A DNA stretch of 64,000 bases from Hyphomicrobium_A sp965243865 (lineage in GTDB: Bacteria > Pseudomonadota > Alphaproteobacteria > Rhizobiales > Hyphomicrobiaceae): positions 3,782,001 through 3,846,000 of the forward strand of contig NZ_OZ251603.1 of NCBI RefSeq assembly GCF_965243865.1, given 5' to 3'. This document shows positions 1-9,095 of the stretch, one piece after another. Every line of letters starts with the position of its first letter. The first letter of the stretch is position 1. Below the pieces are notes generated by a model. The model saw only the letters and a program-made list of their open reading frames with translations. It did not search any database and was not told where the DNA came from. A program made the position numbers and the translations under genes.

Positions 1-281
1 TCGACGTTCTGAACGCCGAACTCGAATACTTGAACTCGCAGGTGGACCTCGAGACGACGCGGCGCAATCTCGTGGTCGCTGCCTACAGCGTGCTGAGCGC
101 CATGGGACGGCTCGATGCCGCTTGGATCGGCGCTGCGGCCTACGTTTATGATCCGAAGGTCCACTACCAGGAAGTCCGCCGTAAATGGATCGGCCTCAGC
201 ATCACTTACGGTGATGGCCGCACGGAAACCTTCGAGGCCCAGCCGCAAGCCGTCGAGCAGGGCTGGGACCCGGTTAAGTAG
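1..281 (+). CDS. tolC: TolC-family outer-membrane efflux protein, C-terminal fragment
   Basis: The reading frame is already open at the left edge (first whole codon at base 3) and ends with TAG at 279-281. It encodes about 92 residues of a C-terminus. The stretch DVLNAELEYLNSQVDL followed by VVAAYSVLSAMGRL is the typical last helical repeat of TolC-type outer-membrane factors, which form the trimeric exit duct of type I secretion and RND efflux systems. A polar tail of about 45 residues follows. The start lies outside the window. The order tolC - popZ - valS is usual in Rhizobiales. The RND pump at 31-36 kb has no outer-membrane partner next to it, so this protein may serve it; that link is inference. 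Confidence 0.8.
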   Translation, partial: DVLNAELEYLNSQVDLETTRRNLVVAAYSVLSAMGRLDAAWIGAAAYVYDPKVHYQEVRRKWIGLSITYGDGRTETFEAQPQAVEQGWDPVK

Positions 282-576
282 GGCCGGGCAGGCGAACAAT
301 TACCCACCGCAAATGCGCCCCCGCACGTAAAAATGCGGGGTGCGAGCCCTCACGCCATAGAGCTGCCAAGGATCGTGGCTAGCAACGGAACCGGCGTGAC
401 GGCATGCCGGCTGCGACGGTTGGTCCGAGGCACCAAGGGGTGGTGGCTGGTCCTCACAGCAGCGCAGGGTTGCGTAGCCTTATTGATGGGCTGGCATCGC
501 CGTTGTACGACCGGGGAACCGCGCGAGCGCCGCAGGTGGGCGGCTCTAATGCGCGTCGTGTAGAGGATTGCGCCTC

Positions 577-1938
577 ATGAGTAAGCCGCAGATGGCCTCC
601 GAGCCCTCCATGGAGGAGATACTCGCTTCCATCCGCAAGATGATTGCCGACGACAGGCCCGGTCCGAGCCCAATGCCGGACACGATGGGCCGCACGCCGT
701 TCGGCGACATGCGCCAGGCATCCGCGCCTGACACGGGCAATCTCAATGGCACCGACCCGCAGACGCCGGCACGGACAAGCAACAGCCTGAGCGACGCTCT
801 GAAGGTCGCGACCGCGCTTTCCGATCAGCGTCGGTCGTTGCAGCAAGACCTATCTACGGTCTCCGACAAGGCTCCTCGCAACAATCTGGAAGCGCTCACC
901 GAGCTGACCTCCTCGCGCAGCGAAATAGCGCGCAGCGGCTCGAGCACCGAACTCCGCAACGTCCGTCCCACCGCTGAAGTGCCGCTGCCATTCGGTCTCC
1001 GCGATGAGGAAACCGCGGGCGCCCCCCAGCCATCCGAACTTAAAGCCGATCTCCTCTCGTTCGACTTCGGCACCTTGGTGCCTCAGCGCAATGAGGGCCA
1101 AAACCAGCCCAAGCCGCAGTCTGCTGATTCGAAACCCATCTCGTTGCAGACCACGCCGAGTTCCTCACCGACGGCGACAAGTCCATCGCCGACAGCAGCG
1201 CAGCCTGGATCAGAGGTCGAGACGGGGCCGGCGATTGAACCGCGCGTGCTTCCGCTGCGCACCGGCACCACCGGCTTCAATGGTTCTGGCCCCAACGTTG
1301 CTCCGTTCCCGCGCACGACGAGAGAGACTGCCAAACCCGGCGCATCCGCTCCGGCATCGCCAGAGACTGTCGAAGCGCCGCAGCCGCAGGCCAAGTCAGA
1401 GACACTTAACAAGGCCGAGACACCTGCAAAGGCCGAGACGGTCCACAAGCCGGATTCGCCGGTCGAAACACCAACCGCGACCAAACCAGGCGCGACGGCG
1501 CCCGAGGCTCAGCCCAAGCCGAAGGCGATGTCGGCTACACTGCCAGCGCCATCCGGCAGCAAGCCCGTCACCAGCAAGCCTCTCGTCGCTGAGCCGCTTG
1601 CTGCCGCAAGTGAGGCGCTCTTGGATGCCGTCGTCGATCTCGTGCAACAGCAACCGGGAGCGTTGTCCGTTTTCGCCTCCGGAGCCTCCTTCATCAGCGG
1701 CGTCAGCGAAAAGAAAGAGCAGGGCGGCCAGACGCTCCCCGTGCTCGCGCAAAAGCACGAGATCGCCTCGGATGACGCCCCTGCGCAGCCTGCCAAACTC
1801 GATCGTGCCGCTGCGGAACTGCTGCGGCCGATGCTGCGTCAATGGCTTGCCGAGAACATGGAGCGCATCCTTGAAGATGCCCTCCGCAGCGAACTCACCG
1901 CGCAGATCGAGTCGGGCAAGGGACCAGGAAAATCTTGA
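577..1938 (+). CDS. popZ: DUF2497 / PopZ-type polar organizing protein
   Basis: 453 residues. The N-terminus (residues 1-26, with SMEEILASIRKMIADD) and the last 45 residues (LRPMLRQWLAENMERILEDALR) are the two conserved helical ends of the PopZ/DUF2497 family. Between them lies a long disordered Pro/Ala/Thr/Ser/Lys-rich linker with near-repeats such as AETPAKAETVHK. PopZ forms a polar condensate that anchors the chromosome origin and cell-cycle proteins. The Caulobacter protein is about 177 residues, so this linker is much longer. A TTG at 568 is in frame, but ATG 577 begins exactly at the family N-terminus. The gene lies between tolC and valS, its usual place. The function is known from Caulobacter and Agrobacterium and inferred here. 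Confidence 0.88.
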   Translation: MSKPQMASEPSMEEILASIRKMIADDRPGPSPMPDTMGRTPFGDMRQASAPDTGNLNGTDPQTPARTSNSLSDALKVATALSDQRRSLQQDLSTVSDKAPRNNLEALTELTSSRSEIARSGSSTELRNVRPTAEVPLPFGLRDEETAGAPQPSELKADLLSFDFGTLVPQRNEGQNQPKPQSADSKPISLQTTPSSSPTATSPSPTAAQPGSEVETGPAIEPRVLPLRTGTTGFNGSGPNVAPFPRTTRETAKPGASAPASPETVEAPQPQAKSETLNKAETPAKAETVHKPDSPVETPTATKPGATAPEAQPKPKAMSATLPAPSGSKPVTSKPLVAEPLAAASEALLDAVVDLVQQQPGALSVFASGASFISGVSEKKEQGGQTLPVLAQKHEIASDDAPAQPAKLDRAAAELLRPMLRQWLAENMERILEDALRSELTAQIESGKGPGKS

Positions 1939-2118
1939 TGGCAAATCTTGTTGTCGCCTGGTCCCCATGCATGCCTTGACGCATGTCAGTTCTATGAAAT
2001 AGCCCGCACCGGCGGCTCTCGGCGTCCCCGGCGCTGCGTCCACCGTTGACAGCGCGGGAACGGAGAGCGTAGGACCGCAGCTCCGTTTCTCCCCCAAAAC
2101 TGCTGCCCAAATCCCCCC

Positions 2119-4905
2119 ATGCTCGATAAAATCTACCAGCCCGCCCAGATCGAGCCGCGCATCCGCGCGGAATGGGAGCGCGCCGAGGCGTTCAAAGCAG
2201 GCCGCGCCGAGCGCGCCGGGGCGCAGCCCTACAGCATCGTCATCCCGCCGCCGAACGTGACGGGCTCCCTCCACATGGGCCACGCCCTCAACAACACGCT
2301 GCAGGACATCCTCTGCCGCTTCGAGCGCCTGCGCGGCAAGGACGTGCTCTGGCAGCCCGGCACCGATCACGCCGGCATTGCCACGCAGATGGTCGTCGAG
2401 CGCCAGATGATGGAGCGCCAGGAGCCCGACCGTCGCACCATCGGCCGCGAGAAGTTCCTCGAGAAGGTGTGGGCCTGGAAGGAAGAGAGTGGCTCGACCA
2501 TCCTCAATCAGCTGAAGCGTCTCGGCGCCTCATGCGATTGGAGCCGCGAGCGCTTCACCATGGACGAGGGCCTCTCGAAGGCTGTCGTGAAGGTATTCGT
2601 CGCGCTACACGAAGCGGGCCTCATCTATAAGGACAAGCGCCTCGTCAACTGGGACCCGAAGTTCCAGACCGCCATCTCCGATCTCGAAGTGGTGCAGGTC
2701 GAGGCGCGCGGGACATTTGCGTGGGTCCTGCCGGAGGCTGGCAAGCAAAGCGATGGCGATCCGGAAAAGCCGTTCGACGCCGAAGCGCTCGCCAAGGCGC
2801 TGGCGAAGAACCCGTCCGGCCACATGTATCACTTCCGCTATCCGCTCGCGAAGAAGATCAAGGGTTACGACAAGGACTACATCGTCGTCGCCACGACGCG
2901 CCCCGAGACGATGCTGGGCGACACGGGCGTTGCCGTACACCCGGAGGATGAGCGCTATGCCGCGCTGATCAAAGCCGGTGCGAAGGTGAAGCTGCCGCTG
3001 GTCGGGCGCGAGATTCCGATCGTCGCCGACGAGCATTCCGATCCCGAGAAGGGCACCGGCGCGGTGAAGATCACGCCTGCGCACGACTTCAACGACTTCG
3101 AGGTCGGCAAACGCCACGCACTGGATCAGATCAACGTGCTCGACGATCAGGCGCGCATCAACGACGTGCCGCCGCCCGAGTACCGCGGTCTCGATCGCTT
3201 CGACGCGCGCAAGCGCATCGTCGCCGATCTCGCAGCGCTGGGCCTGCTGGAAAAGATCGAGCCGACCACGCACACTGTTCCGCACGGCGATCGCTCCGGC
3301 GTTGTCATCGAGCCGTGGCTGACGGATCAGTGGTACGTCAACGCCGCCGAACTGGCGAAGCCCGCGATCGAGATGGTCGAGCGCGGCAAGATGGTTTTCG
3401 TCCCGAAGAACTGGGAGAAGACCTACTTCGAGTGGATGCGCAACATCCAGCCATGGTGCATTTCGCGCCAGCTCTGGTGGGGGCATCAGATTCCAGCTTG
3501 GTACGCGCCCGACGGCAAAGTGTTCGTCGCCGAGGACGCGACCAGGGCGCAGGCCGCCGCGACGAAGCACTTCGGCAAGCCCGTCGATCTGAAGCGCGAC
3601 GAGGACGTGCTCGACACGTGGTTCTCATCCGCGCTTTGGCCGTTCTCGACGCTCGGCTGGCCCGACAAGACACCGGAGCTCGGGCGCTTCTACCCGACCA
3701 GCGTTCTCGTTACCGGCTTCGACATCATCTTCTTCTGGGTCGCCCGGATGATGATGATGGGCATGCACTTCATGGAAGAGGTGCCCTTCCGCGACGTCTA
3801 CATCCACGCCCTCGTCCGCGACGAGAAGGGGCAGAAGATGTCGAAGTCGAAGGGCAACGTGATGGACCCGCTGGGCATCATCGATGCCTACGGCGCCGAC
3901 GCTCTCCGCTTCACGCTCGCCGCGATGGCAGCGCAGGGCCGTGACATCAAGCTGTCGACGCAGCGCGTTGAAGGCTATCGCAACTTCGCGACCAAGCTCT
4001 GGAACGCGGCGCGCTTCGCCGAGATGAACGAGTGCGTTCGCCAGCGCGGCTTCGATCCGGCATCGGTGAAGGAGCCCGTCAATCGCTGGATCACCGGCGA
4101 GACGGAGCGCGCGACCCGCACCCTCACCGAAAGCCTCGAAGCCTATAAGTTCAATGAAGCCGCAGCCACCGTGTACGAGTTCGTGTGGGGCGTCTTCTGC
4201 GACTGGTACCTGGAGCTGATCAAGCCGATCCTCGCTGGCGATGACGAGGCGGCAAAGTCGGAAACGCGCGCCACCGTCGCCTGGACGCTCGACCAGATCC
4301 TGAAGCTGTTGCACCCCTTCATGCCCTACATCACCGAAGAGCTCTGGGCGCATGCCGTCGAGCATGGCGAGAAGCGCGACAACATCCTCGCGCTCAGCCA
4401 GTGGCCGAAGCTCAACGGCCTCGTTGACGCCGAGGTCGAGGCGGAGATCGGTTGGGTCGTGCATCTGATCTCGGAAATCCGCTCGGTACGCACCGAGATG
4501 AACGTGCCCGCCGGCGCGAAGATTCCGCTCGTCATCACTGGAGCCAGCGACGAGACGATCGAGCGCGCCAAGCGCAACGATGAGACCATCCGCCGTCTCG
4601 CTCGCCTCGAAGATATCGCCTTCGAGAATGCAGCGCCCAAGGGCGCCGCGCTGATCGTTGTCGGCGAGGCTACGGTGGCGCTGCCGCTCGAAGGCATCAT
4701 CGACATGAATGCCGAGCGCAAGCGGCTGCAGAAAGAAATTGAGAAGGCCGAGAGCGATCGCGCCAAGGCCGATGCCTGGCTGGCCAATACGGCCAACGTC
4801 GCCAAGTCGCCCGAGCACGTCGTCGAGTTGAACCGCGAGCGCGTTGTCGAGAACGCAGAACGCATCGCGCGTCTCTCCGCAGCCCTGAAGCGCATCGAAG
4901 CGTAA
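2119..4905 (+). CDS. valS: valine-tRNA ligase
   Basis: 928 residues, the usual size for ValRS. It charges tRNA-Val with valine in the cytoplasm. The class I signature PPPNVTGSLHMGHAL (HMGH at 52-55) and the KMSKS loop (573-577, within GQKMSKSKGNVMDP) are intact. The inserted editing domain (TTRPETMLGDTGVAVHP) lies between them. The last 65 or so residues form the charged C-terminal coiled coil that contacts tRNA (ERKRLQKEIEKAES...). The start is ATG at 2119. No Shine-Dalgarno sequence is obvious, but the N-terminus LDKIYQPAQIEPRI fits the family. About 180 bases separate it from popZ. Confidence 0.98.
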   Translation: MLDKIYQPAQIEPRIRAEWERAEAFKAGRAERAGAQPYSIVIPPPNVTGSLHMGHALNNTLQDILCRFERLRGKDVLWQPGTDHAGIATQMVVERQMMERQEPDRRTIGREKFLEKVWAWKEESGSTILNQLKRLGASCDWSRERFTMDEGLSKAVVKVFVALHEAGLIYKDKRLVNWDPKFQTAISDLEVVQVEARGTFAWVLPEAGKQSDGDPEKPFDAEALAKALAKNPSGHMYHFRYPLAKKIKGYDKDYIVVATTRPETMLGDTGVAVHPEDERYAALIKAGAKVKLPLVGREIPIVADEHSDPEKGTGAVKITPAHDFNDFEVGKRHALDQINVLDDQARINDVPPPEYRGLDRFDARKRIVADLAALGLLEKIEPTTHTVPHGDRSGVVIEPWLTDQWYVNAAELAKPAIEMVERGKMVFVPKNWEKTYFEWMRNIQPWCISRQLWWGHQIPAWYAPDGKVFVAEDATRAQAAATKHFGKPVDLKRDEDVLDTWFSSALWPFSTLGWPDKTPELGRFYPTSVLVTGFDIIFFWVARMMMMGMHFMEEVPFRDVYIHALVRDEKGQKMSKSKGNVMDPLGIIDAYGADALRFTLAAMAAQGRDIKLSTQRVEGYRNFATKLWNAARFAEMNECVRQRGFDPASVKEPVNRWITGETERATRTLTESLEAYKFNEAAATVYEFVWGVFCDWYLELIKPILAGDDEAAKSETRATVAWTLDQILKLLHPFMPYITEELWAHAVEHGEKRDNILALSQWPKLNGLVDAEVEAEIGWVVHLISEIRSVRTEMNVPAGAKIPLVITGASDETIERAKRNDETIRRLARLEDIAFENAAPKGAALIVVGEATVALPLEGIIDMNAERKRLQKEIEKAESDRAKADAWLANTANVAKSPEHVVELNRERVVENAERIARLSAALKRIEA

Positions 4906-5527
4906 TGCAGCGGCGGCGAGGGGGTGCTCCGCTACCTCCGCGCCGCGTGCGGTTCTGGAAGCCTGAATGATGCCCGCAGCCACTTCATCAACTTGGGCTC
5001 GCGCGCATCGGGGCTGACGGCCGCGCGCAGACGATATTCAACCAGCTCCGCGCCGGTTAGCGCAGCGCTCTCCCGCGCCCCGCATCTGTCGGCCGCGACG
5101 ACCGACTTTGGAGCGATCTGGGAATAAGTTAGAACTCTTCTGGCATCTGTGGCGAACGAGCCACGATTTAGGCGATCACTGCCTCCGTCGGGCCACAATA
5201 CGGCGCCAGCGTCACGCTAGGGAGAGTGAAGGAAACGCGCTTCGGGTGACGGGTGGTCGCCAACCGCGCGAGCTTCTCAGAGACGTCGGTACAGGCAGTC
5301 CTGGTTCGGTTTTGTAGGCGCTCCGCTTCGAGCGTCGCCTCCGGGTTTCACGGATAAAAAGCAGAAGAATGGTCGCCACAACCTCCGACAATCTGAAGCT
5401 GCCTTCACGTCACCAGACTGAGGGTCCCTCAATCGCCAGCCGGTCCAGAACGGATTTCGGCGATTGTGCGGGGCAGACAAATTGCAGGCGGCGCCCCATT
5501 GTCGGGGCAAAGCGGAAGCGATCTGCG
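4906..5527. other. 622-base intergenic region, no gene recognised
   Basis: No open frame here resembles a known protein. The frames that exist are short, have no Shine-Dalgarno sequence and show mixed codon use. Just after the valS stop there is an imperfect GC-rich inverted repeat (about 4911-4949) without a T-run that could help termination. ATG 5369 is in frame with the downstream Sel1 gene, but the codons between 5369 and 5527 do not look coding. I see no tRNA or recognisable small RNA. Confidence 0.5.
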
Positions 5528-6580
5528 ATGCGGTTATTTGATCGGTTGGTTTGCGTAGCCCTGGCTTGCTTGCTGGTGTGCTTTGGCACCCTTGGCGCAT
5601 CAGCGGCAAAGTATCGTTCGGCGCAGGATGCGCTCGAGCAGGGCATCGGAGCCTTCAACGGCGGCTATTACGAGATCGCGATCCCGGCGCTGGATTACGC
5701 AGCCGACGCGCATCTCTTCCTAGCGCCGTATTATCTCGCCCGCATCTATTCCGACAACAACGGCGCCCACACCGATCACGCAAAGGCTTACGAGCTATAC
5801 CTGCGGATCGCCGAGGAGCACACCGACGTCGATCCCGACGATGACCAGCGCGCCCCCTACGTCGCCAAGTCGATGACGCGCATTGCCGGTTATCTGCTGA
5901 ACGGGTTGCCGGAAGTGAACCTCAAGCCCAATCCGAATATCGCCATGGAGTACCTGCGCGAGGCCGCGCAGTTCTTCCGCGATGAGGATGCACAATTTGA
6001 GCTGGCCAAGCTCTATCTGCGTGGCGATGGGATCGCCAGCGACGTTCCATATGCCAAGCATTGGCTGTCGGTGCTGAGCCAGAAAGGCCACCCCGGTGCC
6101 CAGGCATTCCTGGCCGATCTGCTGTGGCGCGGCAAATACATGAAGGCTGACCCTGTTCGCGCGCTGGCGCTGATCTCGGTCGCCGTCGGAAATTCCTCCA
6201 GCTATGAGCGCGTGTGGATCGAGGACATCTACCAGAACATCTACTGCGGAGCGGCCCAGGGCGTTCGTAAGCAGGCTACCGGCATCGTCGCCGACTGGCG
6301 CACGCGTTACGGCCGCAAACCAGAGCCGCGCGACGACATCGGTCTTGGCCCGCTGAACGTGCAGGCAACCCGCACGTGCGGCAACGGGGAGCCGGTCCTT
6401 TACGATATGAGCGCCGCGACAGTTGAAGCCGCATCGCCGCCCCCCGCACCCCCTGTCATTCCTGCGCAGGCGACGGCGCTTCCTGATGCGGCCACCTTGA
6501 TCAAGGGCGCAGCGTCGGAAGTTGGACTGCGCGGGGACGTCGGCCAGAGCGCCAGCAACGTTCCGCCCGCCCCTCATTAG
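5528..6580 (+). CDS. secreted Sel1/TPR-like repeat protein
   Basis: 350 residues from ATG 5528, chosen because it begins a clear signal peptide (RLFDRLVCVALACLLVCFGTLG ending ASA|AKY). The frame stays open upstream to 5369. The mature part has Sel1-like helical repeats: AYELYLRIAEE, an AMEYLREAAQFFRDEDAQFELAKLYLRG unit written here in parts as AMEYLREAA and AQFELAKLYLRG, YAKHWLSVL and QAFLADLLWRGKY. The C-terminus is Pro/Ala-rich. Sel1-repeat proteins are usually periplasmic scaffolds in protein-protein interactions; the partner is unknown. It stands alone, 622 bases after valS and 288 before the next gene. Confidence 0.8.
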   Translation: MRLFDRLVCVALACLLVCFGTLGASAAKYRSAQDALEQGIGAFNGGYYEIAIPALDYAADAHLFLAPYYLARIYSDNNGAHTDHAKAYELYLRIAEEHTDVDPDDDQRAPYVAKSMTRIAGYLLNGLPEVNLKPNPNIAMEYLREAAQFFRDEDAQFELAKLYLRGDGIASDVPYAKHWLSVLSQKGHPGAQAFLADLLWRGKYMKADPVRALALISVAVGNSSSYERVWIEDIYQNIYCGAAQGVRKQATGIVADWRTRYGRKPEPRDDIGLGPLNVQATRTCGNGEPVLYDMSAATVEAASPPPAPPVIPAQATALPDAATLIKGAASEVGLRGDVGQSASNVPPAPH

Positions 6581-6868
6581 GCCAAGCGCGAACTCGCGTT
6601 GCCACAGTTTCCTGGCAAAGACGCCGAGTGATGGCAATTTTTCAATTCACAAGTGGCAATAGCGGATTAGAGTAGGGGCACCGCCGAGGCTGGGCCTGCG
6701 CTGCCCTGAGGCAATTTTAGGCAGCAAATGCTGTTGACCATTACTTGAGCAACGTAAGATTCGCTCATATCATCCCCGGTAACACCAATAAGAAACGGGT
6801 GATGGGGTCACGTCCAAGGCGGAGTGAGGCGCACAACGGGTGCGCTCGCTTAGACCTTGGAGGTGTGC

Positions 6869-7306
6869 ATGACCGGCCTCGTTGCTCTGCTCTGCCGCTC
6901 TTGGCAGGAACGTTCGGCAAAACTCGTTTTCCTAGCTCTCTGCGTCGTCGGCGCGGCGCCTCCAATGTTGCCGCGCGTGGCCACCGCCGAGGCCATGCCA
7001 ATGCCCGAGCGGGTTCGCGGTTTCTTCTGCAACGCGAAGACCGATTCGGTGAACTTCCTGATGTACCAGGCCCAGGGCGAGAACGAGGAAATGGCCGCGA
7101 ACGCCGTCAACAAGGCGATCGCGAATTTCTCCTGCGCCTACTACTTGCCGGCTGACGCGATCTATACCGGCGAGCACACGGTCATGCAGGACGGGCTTGT
7201 CTTCAAGCTCCACAGCTACGTGTTTCTGCCGGAGAAGGTGGAGCGCTGGAGTGGTTCGGTGCTGGGTTCGCTGCAGCCATCCCCGAACGCCAAGCACGAC
7301 GTCTGA
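6869..7306 (+). CDS. small secreted hypothetical protein
   Basis: 145 residues. The start is ATG 6869, preceded by GGAGGT at 6859-6864; TTG 6857 is also in frame. A hydrophobic N-terminal segment (LVFLALCVVGAAPPML, then VATAEA) looks like a signal peptide. The mature domain begins RVRGFFCNAKTDSVNFLMYQ and has a second Cys in FSCAYYLPADAIY, so one disulfide is possible. I do not recognise the family. A strong terminator follows at 7341-7371. Confidence 0.75.
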   Translation: MTGLVALLCRSWQERSAKLVFLALCVVGAAPPMLPRVATAEAMPMPERVRGFFCNAKTDSVNFLMYQAQGENEEMAANAVNKAIANFSCAYYLPADAIYTGEHTVMQDGLVFKLHSYVFLPEKVERWSGSVLGSLQPSPNAKHDV

Positions 7307-7340
7307 GCCGCTCCGCCACGCAAGGCTAAGCGAACGATAG

Positions 7341-7371
7341 GCCGAGGCGCCTGCGCGCCCCGGCTTTTTTT
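7341..7371 (+). terminator. Rho-independent terminator
   Basis: GCCGAGGCGC (7341-7350) pairs with GCGCCCCGGC (7355-7364) with one A-C mismatch, and T7 follows directly (7365-7371). It lies 35 bases after the stop of the 6869-7306 gene and would end that transcript. Confidence 0.85.
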
Positions 7372-7390
7372 GTGATTTCCCGGACCGGCT

Positions 7391-7813
7391 TTAGCGGCGC
7401 GACAGGTTGAGCTGGGCCGACGTGCCATCGCCCGACAGGCTCACGTTCTGGCTCGTCCCGTTCACCGTCACGCGGATGCTGCCGCGCACGTTGTACTCGC
7501 TGTTGAAGAAGCTGCCCTTATAGTGCGTGCCGCTCACCTTGTAGACCTTCGCTGTCTGCGAGGCCTTGCCGGCCGAGGTCGCGCACGTTGCGGTAACGGT
7601 ATAGGCACTGCCGCCGCCGGTGTAATGCGCCCGGCAACGCGCCTTCTCCTTCTTTCCGTTCGAGAATGAAACCCAGCCGCCACCGTTCCACGAGCCGGCC
7701 AGGCCTGGGGCCGGATCAGCCTCGCTCGAGCCGACGAAGGACGCGAAAGGAATAGCGGCTACGGCCAGAACGGCGGACCGGCGCGCCCAACGGTTGATCA
7801 TCTCATTCTTCAT
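7391..7813 (-). CDS. small secreted hypothetical protein
   Basis: 140 residues from ATG 7813 (the frame extends to TTG 7831). The N-terminus MKNEMINRWARRSAVLAVAAIP is signal-peptide-like, with likely cleavage near SSEA|DPA. The mature part is Gly/Ser/Thr-rich and probably beta-stranded: LAGSWNGGGWVSFSNGKKEKARCRA and later YTVTATCATSAGKA give two Cys, and IRVTVNGTSQNVSLSG ends it. This resembles small periplasmic beta-sandwich proteins of unknown function common in Rhizobiales. It is convergent with the gene ending at 7306 and divergent from the TPR gene at 8114. Confidence 0.7.
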   Translation of the reverse strand: MKNEMINRWARRSAVLAVAAIPFASFVGSSEADPAPGLAGSWNGGGWVSFSNGKKEKARCRAHYTGGGSAYTVTATCATSAGKASQTAKVYKVSGTHYKGSFFNSEYNVRGSIRVTVNGTSQNVSLSGDGTSAQLNLSRR

Positions 7814-7997
7814 AATCGGATCCCTGCGCAATCAACTGTGTCCGAAGCGGACAAACTAGCTCCCACCCGCGGCGGGAGACGATGCATTCCGGGGCGCACT
7901 TTGGCCCAGAAACGTAAGAAGTCGCTGAACGCCGCGAGCCCCAATCGAAGCCTCGCGACACCGCTCCGAGCATGTTCGTTAACCCGGACGCGGCCCG

Positions 7998-8015
7998 CTG
8001 TTCCTCGCGGAACAG
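7998..8015. promoter_or_regulatory. inverted repeat in the divergent intergenic region 7814-8113
   Basis: CTGTTCC-TCGC-GGAACAG is a perfect 7-bp inverted repeat in the 300-base gap between two divergent genes. GTTAAC occurs on both sides (about 7978 and 8034). It may be an operator for either gene. No regulator can be assigned, and apart from this I see no gene in the gap. Confidence 0.35.
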
Positions 8016-8113
8016 TGCGCGAGCCGCCGGTCAGTTAACAAATTGGACGGGTCGCCGGTGTCGGGGGCGATCCTCGTCGATTGGCTAATGATCTCGCTCC
8101 AGGGGAGGCGAAA

Positions 8114-9094
8114 ATGCAGCGCGCTTATTTCGTTTTGGTTGGAGGTTTCCTCTCCGGCATCTTCCTGGTCGCAGCTCTCTTCGTGACCTCGGCCTCCGCG
8201 GGCATGAACCAGGATCTGTCCCGTTGCACCGCCGCCCATGACGCAGCCGCAGCGTCGGCGTGCACGCGCATCATGAGCAGCGGGCGCCTTCCCGACGCAC
8301 AAATGTATATCGGCTATTTCAATCGCGGCACCGCTTGGCGCCGTGCCGGTGAGGCCGACAAGGCCGTCGCTGACTTCTCGAAGGTGTTGAAGCTGAAGCC
8401 GGGCTTCGCCCGCGGTTTTGCTGCCCGCGCGTCCGCCAAGGCCGACCTCGGCGATGATACCGCCGCAATCGCCGATCTGGATGAGGCCGTGAAGCGCGGC
8501 GATGGCGACTGGAGATTTCTCTACCACCGCGCAGTGATCTACCGCAGCATCGGTGATCGCGATGCAGCGCTTCGAGATTTGAACGCCGCGCTCGCGGCCA
8601 AGCCCGACGCGGCTCTTGCCACCTTGCTGCGCGCTCTGATCCGTGCAGAGGAGGGCGATCTGGCGCACGCGCGCGCCGAGGTCAACGCCGTACTCACCAA
8701 GGGGCGCGATGATGCACTCGCCCACTATGCCCGAGCCGACGTCGCTTTCCGCGAAGGACGCACCGACGCATCCGAAGCCGACGTCGACCGCGCGTTGGCA
8801 TTGCAGAAGGATTTTGCCGCCGCCCACGCACTCAAGGGCCGCATCTATGAAAAGCGCGGAGACGTGACATCGGCGCGCGAAAGCTACGACAAGGCACTCA
8901 CCGATAGCCGCGACAGCTTCAATGCGCGCATGATGCGCCGTCTCGCTGAGGAGCGTCTTGTCTCTCTAGGTGGAGCGCTGGCGTCGAACCCCAAGAGCAA
9001 TCTCGCGCAGGCCAAGCTCGATTCAAAGGCCGTCGACTGCAAGGTCTTCCTCCCTGCAACCGGAAGCGTCGTCACCGCCAAGTGTAGCGAGTAG
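8114..9094 (+). CDS. secreted TPR-repeat protein
   Basis: 326 residues from ATG 8114, preceded by AGGGGAGG at 8101-8108; the frame runs upstream to TTG 8081. A signal peptide (FVLVGGFLSGIFLVAALFVTSASA|GMN) is followed by at least five tetratricopeptide units, for example YFNRGTAWRRAGEADKAVAD, RFLYHRAVIYRSIGDRDAAL and AHALKGRIYEKRGDVTSA. Such proteins are periplasmic scaffolds; the partner is unknown. The C-terminus carries two Cys (VDCKVFLP and TAKCSE). The stop lies 1 base before the convergent xthA stop. Confidence 0.85.
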   Translation: MQRAYFVLVGGFLSGIFLVAALFVTSASAGMNQDLSRCTAAHDAAAASACTRIMSSGRLPDAQMYIGYFNRGTAWRRAGEADKAVADFSKVLKLKPGFARGFAARASAKADLGDDTAAIADLDEAVKRGDGDWRFLYHRAVIYRSIGDRDAALRDLNAALAAKPDAALATLLRALIRAEEGDLAHARAEVNAVLTKGRDDALAHYARADVAFREGRTDASEADVDRALALQKDFAAAHALKGRIYEKRGDVTSARESYDKALTDSRDSFNARMMRRLAEERLVSLGGALASNPKSNLAQAKLDSKAVDCKVFLPATGSVVTAKCSE

Positions 9095-9095
9095 C

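Noticed and set aside
3625..4983. 452-residue antisense frame over valS (also 2605-3570)
   Set aside because: This is a codon-bias shadow of valS; there is no ribosome-binding site or recognisable domain.
4932..5198. 88-residue minus-strand frame after valS
   Set aside because: There is no Shine-Dalgarno sequence, no family match and no support from codon use. The region is listed as intergenic.
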